Shown here: piece after piece, positions 60,407-64,000 of the stretch
Layout of the letters: each line of letters starts with the position of its first letter
How positions within the stretch are numbered: position 1 is the first letter of the stretch
NCBI RefSeq assembly: GCF_900199635.1
Contig: NZ_LT962687.1
Span: 432,863-496,862, forward strand
Direction: 5' to 3'
DNA: 64,000 nucleotides
Source: Anaerotruncus massiliensis (ex Togo et al. 2026)
Lineage (GTDB): Bacteria > Bacillota > Clostridia > Oscillospirales > Ruminococcaceae
Program-made: the position numbers and the translations under genes
Notes under the pieces: generated by a model
The model's input: only the letters and a program-made list of their open reading frames with translations
What the model was told of the DNA's origin: nothing
Database searches by the model: none

Positions 60407-61816
60407 ATGAGTGACAAGGCGATGTCACTGGCCGATGCACGTAACGAGGCCCAAAAGGCGACGGCGGCCCGCGAAAGGCTGACGGCGCTCTTTGACCCCG
60501 ACAGTTTTGTCGAGGTCGGCGCGCTCGTGAAGAACGGCTGTGACGGCACCGGGGTGATCACCGGCTACGGCCTGGTGGAAGGCAGCCCCGTGTATGCGTT
60601 TTCCCAGGACTCCACCGTGCGCAACGGGGCGGTCGGAGCGGCCCACGGCTCCAAGATCAAGAAGATCTACGACCTCGCGGTCAAGACCGGCGCGCCGGTC
60701 GTCGGCATCTACGATTCCAACGGCGCCGCCGTGGACGAGGGCCTCGACGCGCTCGCCGCTTATGGGGAGATGCTCCTCTGGACCAACAACCTCTCGGGCG
60801 TCGTGCCGCAGGTCTCCGTCGTGGCGGGCGCCTGTGCGGGCAGCGCGGCGCTGATCGCCGCCTCCGCCGACTTCGTCGTCATGAGCGAGGGCGCCGAACT
60901 CTTTTTGACCCCCGCCGACGCGGATTCCGCGACCGACGCGGCCAACGCGGCCAAGTCGGGCGTTGCACATATCGTGGAGAAGGACGCCGACGCCGCGGTG
61001 GCCGCGGCGCGCAGGCTGGTTTCCCTGCTTCCCTCCAACAACCTCTCCGCGGCCCCCTACTGCGACTTCACCGAGGCTCCCGGCGCGGGCGCCGCGCTCG
61101 ACGCGCTTGCGGCGGGCGTCGCGGACCAGGCCGACATCCTCGGCATCGCGGAGCAGATCGCGGACGCGGACAGCCTGATCGAGCTCCAGAAGGCGTTTTC
61201 CGGCACCGGCGCGAAGGTCGCGCTGGGCACCGTCGCCGGCACGACCGTCGGCTTCGTCGCCGCGTCGGACAGCGGCGCCGTCTGCTCGGGCGGATGCAGC
61301 AAGATCGCCCGCTTCGTCGCGATCTGCGACTCCTTCCAGATTCCCGTCGTGACCCTCGTCAACTGCGAAAAGTTCGCAGCCGCCGACGGCCATGTCTTCC
61401 AGGGCGGCGTGCGTGAGGCCGCCAAGCTCGCCCATGTCTACGCCGAGGCGACCACCCCGAAGGTCGCGGTCATCGTCGGCAAGGCGTACGGCTCGGCCTG
61501 CGTCGCCCTCGCGGGACGCGGCGCCAACGCCGATTACGCGATCGCCTGGCCGAACGCGGTCATCTCCGCGCTGGCCCCCGAGACCGCCGTGGCCTTCCTT
61601 GAGGGCGACAAGATCACCCTTGAGAAGTCCCGTGCCGAGGTCGAGGCGGAGTATCTCGCCAACGAGGCGAGCGCCCTCGCGGCCGCCGCCAGGGGCCACA
61701 TCGACGACGTGGTCGACCCCGCAGATACCCGCGCTGCGGTCATCTCCGCGCTCGACATGCTCGCCGGCAAGCGTGTGAGCACCCTTCCCAAGAAGCACGG
61801 CAATATCTCGATGTAA
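60407..61816 (+). CDS. Acyl-CoA carboxyltransferase subunit (MmdA/12S-like)
   Basis: This 469-residue protein of the carboxyltransferase family has two crotonase-like halves. Oxyanion and CoA sites are visible in GAPVVGIYDSNGAAVDEG and IVGKAYGSACVALAGRGANADY. It is shorter than MmdA (about 510) at the N-terminus. With the biotin carrier and OadA-like subunit downstream it fits the 12S part of a methylmalonyl-CoA:pyruvate transcarboxylase or a decarboxylase. AGGAGG lies before the ATG. Confidence 0.88.
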   Translation: MSDKAMSLADARNEAQKATAARERLTALFDPDSFVEVGALVKNGCDGTGVITGYGLVEGSPVYAFSQDSTVRNGAVGAAHGSKIKKIYDLAVKTGAPVVGIYDSNGAAVDEGLDALAAYGEMLLWTNNLSGVVPQVSVVAGACAGSAALIAASADFVVMSEGAELFLTPADADSATDAANAAKSGVAHIVEKDADAAVAAARRLVSLLPSNNLSAAPYCDFTEAPGAGAALDALAAGVADQADILGIAEQIADADSLIELQKAFSGTGAKVALGTVAGTTVGFVAASDSGAVCSGGCSKIARFVAICDSFQIPVVTLVNCEKFAAADGHVFQGGVREAAKLAHVYAEATTPKVAVIVGKAYGSACVALAGRGANADYAIAWPNAVISALAPETAVAFLEGDKITLEKSRAEVEAEYLANEASALAAAARGHIDDVVDPADTRAAVISALDMLAGKRVSTLPKKHGNISM

Positions 61817-61948
61817 CCCGGCGCCGGCCCGCCATTGCCGCAGGGATGCGGCGGATACCTACCGATGCAGGCCGGCCGCCCGGAACCAGTGCGGCTCGGC
61901 AGACCATATGAATCAAAAACAAATCATATTTTACAGGAGGATACAGTC

Positions 61949-62416
61949 ATGAAAAGATTTAACATAGTTGTCAACGGCAGGGCTTACGACGTACAGGTGG
62001 ATGAGCTGGCTCCGGGCGCGGCCCCCGCCGCTCCGGCTCCGGCTCCCGCTCCCGTCTACGCCGCCCCGGCTCCGGCCGCGATGCCTTACGCCGTGCCCTC
62101 CCCGATCCCGTCTCCCGTGGCCGCTCCGGTCGCCGCTCCGGCGCCCGCTCCGGCTCCCGCGGCCGCCCCGGCTCCCGCGCCTGCCGCCGCTCCCGCCGCC
62201 GGCTCGACCAAGATCAACGCGCCGATGCCCGGCAACATCCTCGATGTGAAGGTCAACGTCGGCGACCATGTCGAGGCCAACCAGCTCGTGCTCATGCTCG
62301 AGGCGATGAAGATGGAAAACGAGATTTTCACCCCTGTTGCCGGTACGGTTGTGGGCGTCCATGTCAAGAAGGGCGATTCGGTCAACTCGGACGATCTGCT
62401 CATCTCCATCGGTTAA
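61949..62416 (+). CDS. Biotin carrier protein with long Ala/Pro linker
   Basis: This 155-residue protein has a short N-terminal strand region (MKRFNIVVNGRAYDV), a long Ala/Pro hinge (about residues 25-90), and a C-terminal biotinyl domain with the target lysine in LEAMKMEN. It shuttles carboxyl groups between the two catalytic subunits encoded on either side. CAGGAGG lies before the ATG at 61949. The layout matches the 1.3S subunit of transcarboxylase and the gamma carrier of Na+-pumping decarboxylases. Confidence 0.93.
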   Translation: MKRFNIVVNGRAYDVQVDELAPGAAPAAPAPAPAPVYAAPAPAAMPYAVPSPIPSPVAAPVAAPAPAPAPAAAPAPAPAAAPAAGSTKINAPMPGNILDVKVNVGDHVEANQLVLMLEAMKMENEIFTPVAGTVVGVHVKKGDSVNSDDLLISIG

Positions 62417-62429
62417 GGGGGAATGATCC

Positions 62430-63833
62430 ATGGCTCAAAAGGTTAAAATTTGCGAGACCATCCTGCGCGATGCGCACCAGTCGCTGATCGCGACGCGCAT
62501 GCGCCTGGATGAGATGCTCCCTATCCTGCCCGCGATGGACGAGGTCGGCTTCTACTCCTGCGAGTGCTGGGGCGGCGCGACCTTCGACGCGTGCATCCGG
62601 TTCCTCGACGAGGACCCGTGGGAGCGTCTGCGGACGATCCGCCGCGAAATGCCCAACACCAAGCTGCAGATGCTCTACCGCGGCCAGAACATGCTGGGCT
62701 ACCGCCATTACGCCGACGACATGGTCGAGTATTTCGTCCAGAAGTCGGTCGACAACGGCATCGACATCATCCGCGTGTTCGACGCGCTCAACGACATCCG
62801 CAACCTCGAAGCGTCGATCCGCGCGGCCAAGAAGTCGGGCTGCCACCTCCAGGCGGCGATGTCCTATACCCTCAGCCCGGTGCACAACATCGACTATTTC
62901 GTGGACTACGCCAAGCAGCTTGAGAGCGCGGGCGCGGATTCCATCTGCATCAAGGACATGGCGGCGCTCATCACGCCGTCCGCGGCCTTTGAACTGACCT
63001 CCGCCCTCAAAAAGGCGGTCAAAATCCCGATCAACCTGCACACCCACTACACCTCCGGCCTCGCTTCGATGGCGCTGCTCAAGAGCATCGAGGCGGGCGT
63101 GGACATCATCGACACGGCGATGTCCCCGCTGGCGATGGGCACCTCCCACGCCGCCACCGAGTCGATGGTCGCAGCGCTGCAGGGCACTCCCTACGACACC
63201 GGCCTCGACCTCAAGAAGCTGGACGTCGTGCGCGCCCACTTCGCCAAGCTGCGCCAGAAATACCTCGACGCGGGCCTGCTCAATCCGAAGGTCATGGGCG
63301 TCGACGCGAACACGCTGATCTACCAGGTGCCGGGCGGCATGCTCTCCAACCTCGTTTCCCAGCTCAAGCAGGCCGGGAAGGAGGACCAGTTCGAGGATGT
63401 GCTCCGCGAGGTCCCGAACGTCCGCAAGGACGCGGGCTACCCGCCGCTGGTCACCCCGACCTCCCAGATCGTCGGCACCCAGGCGGTGTTCAACGTCATC
63501 ATGGGCGAGCGGTACAAGATGGTCACCAAGGAGTTCAAGGGCCTCGTGAAGGGCGAGTACGGCAAGACCCCGGTCGAGATCGACCCCGCCTTCCGCAAGA
63601 AGATCATCGGCGACGAAAAGCCGATCGACTGCCGTCCGGCCGACCTGCTCGAGCCGGAGATGGAGAAGATGCGCGCCGAGTTCCCTGCCGAGTACCTCGA
63701 GCAGGAGGAGGATATCCTCACGATGGCGATGTTCCCGCAGGTCGCGCCCAAATTCTTCGAGTCCCGCAAGAACAAGAAGTACGGAGTCGACGGCAAGCAC
63801 GCCGACAAGGCCAGCAAGGTCCATCCCGTCTGA
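62430..63833 (+). CDS. oadA: Oxaloacetate decarboxylase alpha / transcarboxylase 5S-like subunit
   Basis: This 467-residue protein of the pyruvate carboxyltransferase (OadA/PYC_OADA) family has ETILRDAHQSL at the N-terminus, the carbamylated-lysine/metal region SICIKDMAALI, NLHTHYTSG with metal histidines, and a C-terminal conserved carboxylase domain. It lacks its own biotin domain, which is on the separate carrier encoded 13 nt upstream. It carboxylates pyruvate or decarboxylates oxaloacetate. The operon ends here; no membrane beta subunit follows before the terminator. Confidence 0.93.
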   Translation: MAQKVKICETILRDAHQSLIATRMRLDEMLPILPAMDEVGFYSCECWGGATFDACIRFLDEDPWERLRTIRREMPNTKLQMLYRGQNMLGYRHYADDMVEYFVQKSVDNGIDIIRVFDALNDIRNLEASIRAAKKSGCHLQAAMSYTLSPVHNIDYFVDYAKQLESAGADSICIKDMAALITPSAAFELTSALKKAVKIPINLHTHYTSGLASMALLKSIEAGVDIIDTAMSPLAMGTSHAATESMVAALQGTPYDTGLDLKKLDVVRAHFAKLRQKYLDAGLLNPKVMGVDANTLIYQVPGGMLSNLVSQLKQAGKEDQFEDVLREVPNVRKDAGYPPLVTPTSQIVGTQAVFNVIMGERYKMVTKEFKGLVKGEYGKTPVEIDPAFRKKIIGDEKPIDCRPADLLEPEMEKMRAEFPAEYLEQEEDILTMAMFPQVAPKFFESRKNKKYGVDGKHADKASKVHPV

Positions 63834-63843
63834 TTGTTTCCCG

Positions 63844-63875
63844 AAAGCCGCCGGTCGAAAGACCGGCGGCTTTTT
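63844..63875 (+). terminator. Intrinsic terminator after oadA
   Basis: A perfect 13-bp stem (AAAGCCGCCGGTC / GACCGGCGGCTTT, GAAA loop) is followed by TT. Confidence 0.92.
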
Positions 63876-63908
63876 GCGCTTCCGAAAGGCTATGAAGCCA
63901 TCCGGAAA

Positions 63909-63937
63909 TTGACAAAGGGGACGATATGGGGTAAAAT
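63909..63937 (+). promoter_or_regulatory. Promoter for a gene that starts at or beyond the window end
   Basis: A perfect TTGACA (63909-63914) and TAAAAT (63932-63937) are spaced 17 bp. A GGAGG at 63980-63984 and an ATG near 63997 suggest that the next gene begins at the very edge. Confidence 0.75.
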
Positions 63938-64000
63938 ATCAAGATACGGAAATGTGCGGCGGCGCACGCCAAAACGACGTGGAGGATGGGACGCGGATGG

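Noticed and set aside
1-64000. tRNA, rRNA, prophage, integrase or transposase genes
   Set aside because: I looked for these on both strands and found no convincing candidate in the window.

Overview
The window reads as a chromosomal stretch of a GC-rich, Gram-positive, endospore-forming anaerobe, most likely a Clostridia/Oscillospirales gut-type bacterium. Supporting signs are clostridial gene orders (mfd next to a foldase-like lipoprotein, rpmG-secE-nusG-rplK-rplA, rplJL with an L10 leader, scpAB next to gerW-dacB-rluB), a fused large PurL, sigma-A type promoters with 17-bp spacers, frequent TTG/GTG starts with strong Shine-Dalgarno sites, spore genes, and biotin-dependent carboxyl-transfer enzymes. 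No rRNA, tRNA, phage or transposase gene is visible.

Layout. 1-4.1 kb: 3' part of mfd and a lipoprotein. 4.4-11.4 kb: minus-strand genes for a high-molecular-weight rubredoxin, a homocysteine methyltransferase, argS, a DUF1934 protein, murI and ddl. 11.6-13.4 kb: an AEC transporter, a candidate type I toxin-antitoxin locus and a DUF6809-like gene. 13.5-17.7 kb: the secE/nusG and ribosomal stalk operons with their leaders. 17.8-21.5 kb: an AbrB/ATC-hydrolase pair, a DUF4349 lipoprotein and a DD-carboxypeptidase. 21.7-23.7 kb: an O-acetylhomoserine sulfhydrylase and a metallophosphoesterase. 23.8-31.0 kb: a D-allose catabolic operon (LacI regulator, binding protein, ATPase, permease, AlsE, AlsK, RpiB/AlsI) with paired operators around its promoter. 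31.7-39.2 kb: a VTT membrane protein and the mtaB-CpeT-like-purL operon. 39.4-48 kb: an HPr/Crh-like protein, a second DD-carboxypeptidase, pgi, a small P-loop protein, a secreted protein and a CoA-transferase. 48-60 kb: DUF177-rpmF, a DUF512 radical-SAM protein, der, plsY, gpsA, rpmB, a site-2 protease-like protein, scpAB and a sporulation cluster. 60.4-63.8 kb: carboxyltransferase, biotin carrier and OadA-like subunits, which together look like a soluble transcarboxylase.

The feature that ordinary annotation does not explain is a family of large, very GC-rich, non-coding mosaic elements of about 0.7-1.3 kb. Six occur in 64 kb (about 5.0-6.0, 31.0-31.8, 32.8-33.6, 39.7-41.0, 45.2-46.3 and, inverted, 53.3-54.0 kb). 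Each lies directly after the stop codon of at least one gene. Each is assembled from interchangeable hairpin modules: a left hairpin, a branched junction core, a right hairpin of 11-13 bp, and arrays of small hairpins that become a 56-bp tandem repeat in places. Several stems change sequence between copies while staying paired, so structure rather than protein seems to be what is preserved. A solo left hairpin at 12.73 kb looks like a remnant.

The second candidate is at 12.8-13.1 kb: a 20-residue hydrophobic peptide gene facing a strong antisense promoter. The two transcription units converge on a shared bidirectional terminator and are flanked by 37-bp imperfect inverted repeats, an organisation like Fst/par type I toxin-antitoxin loci.
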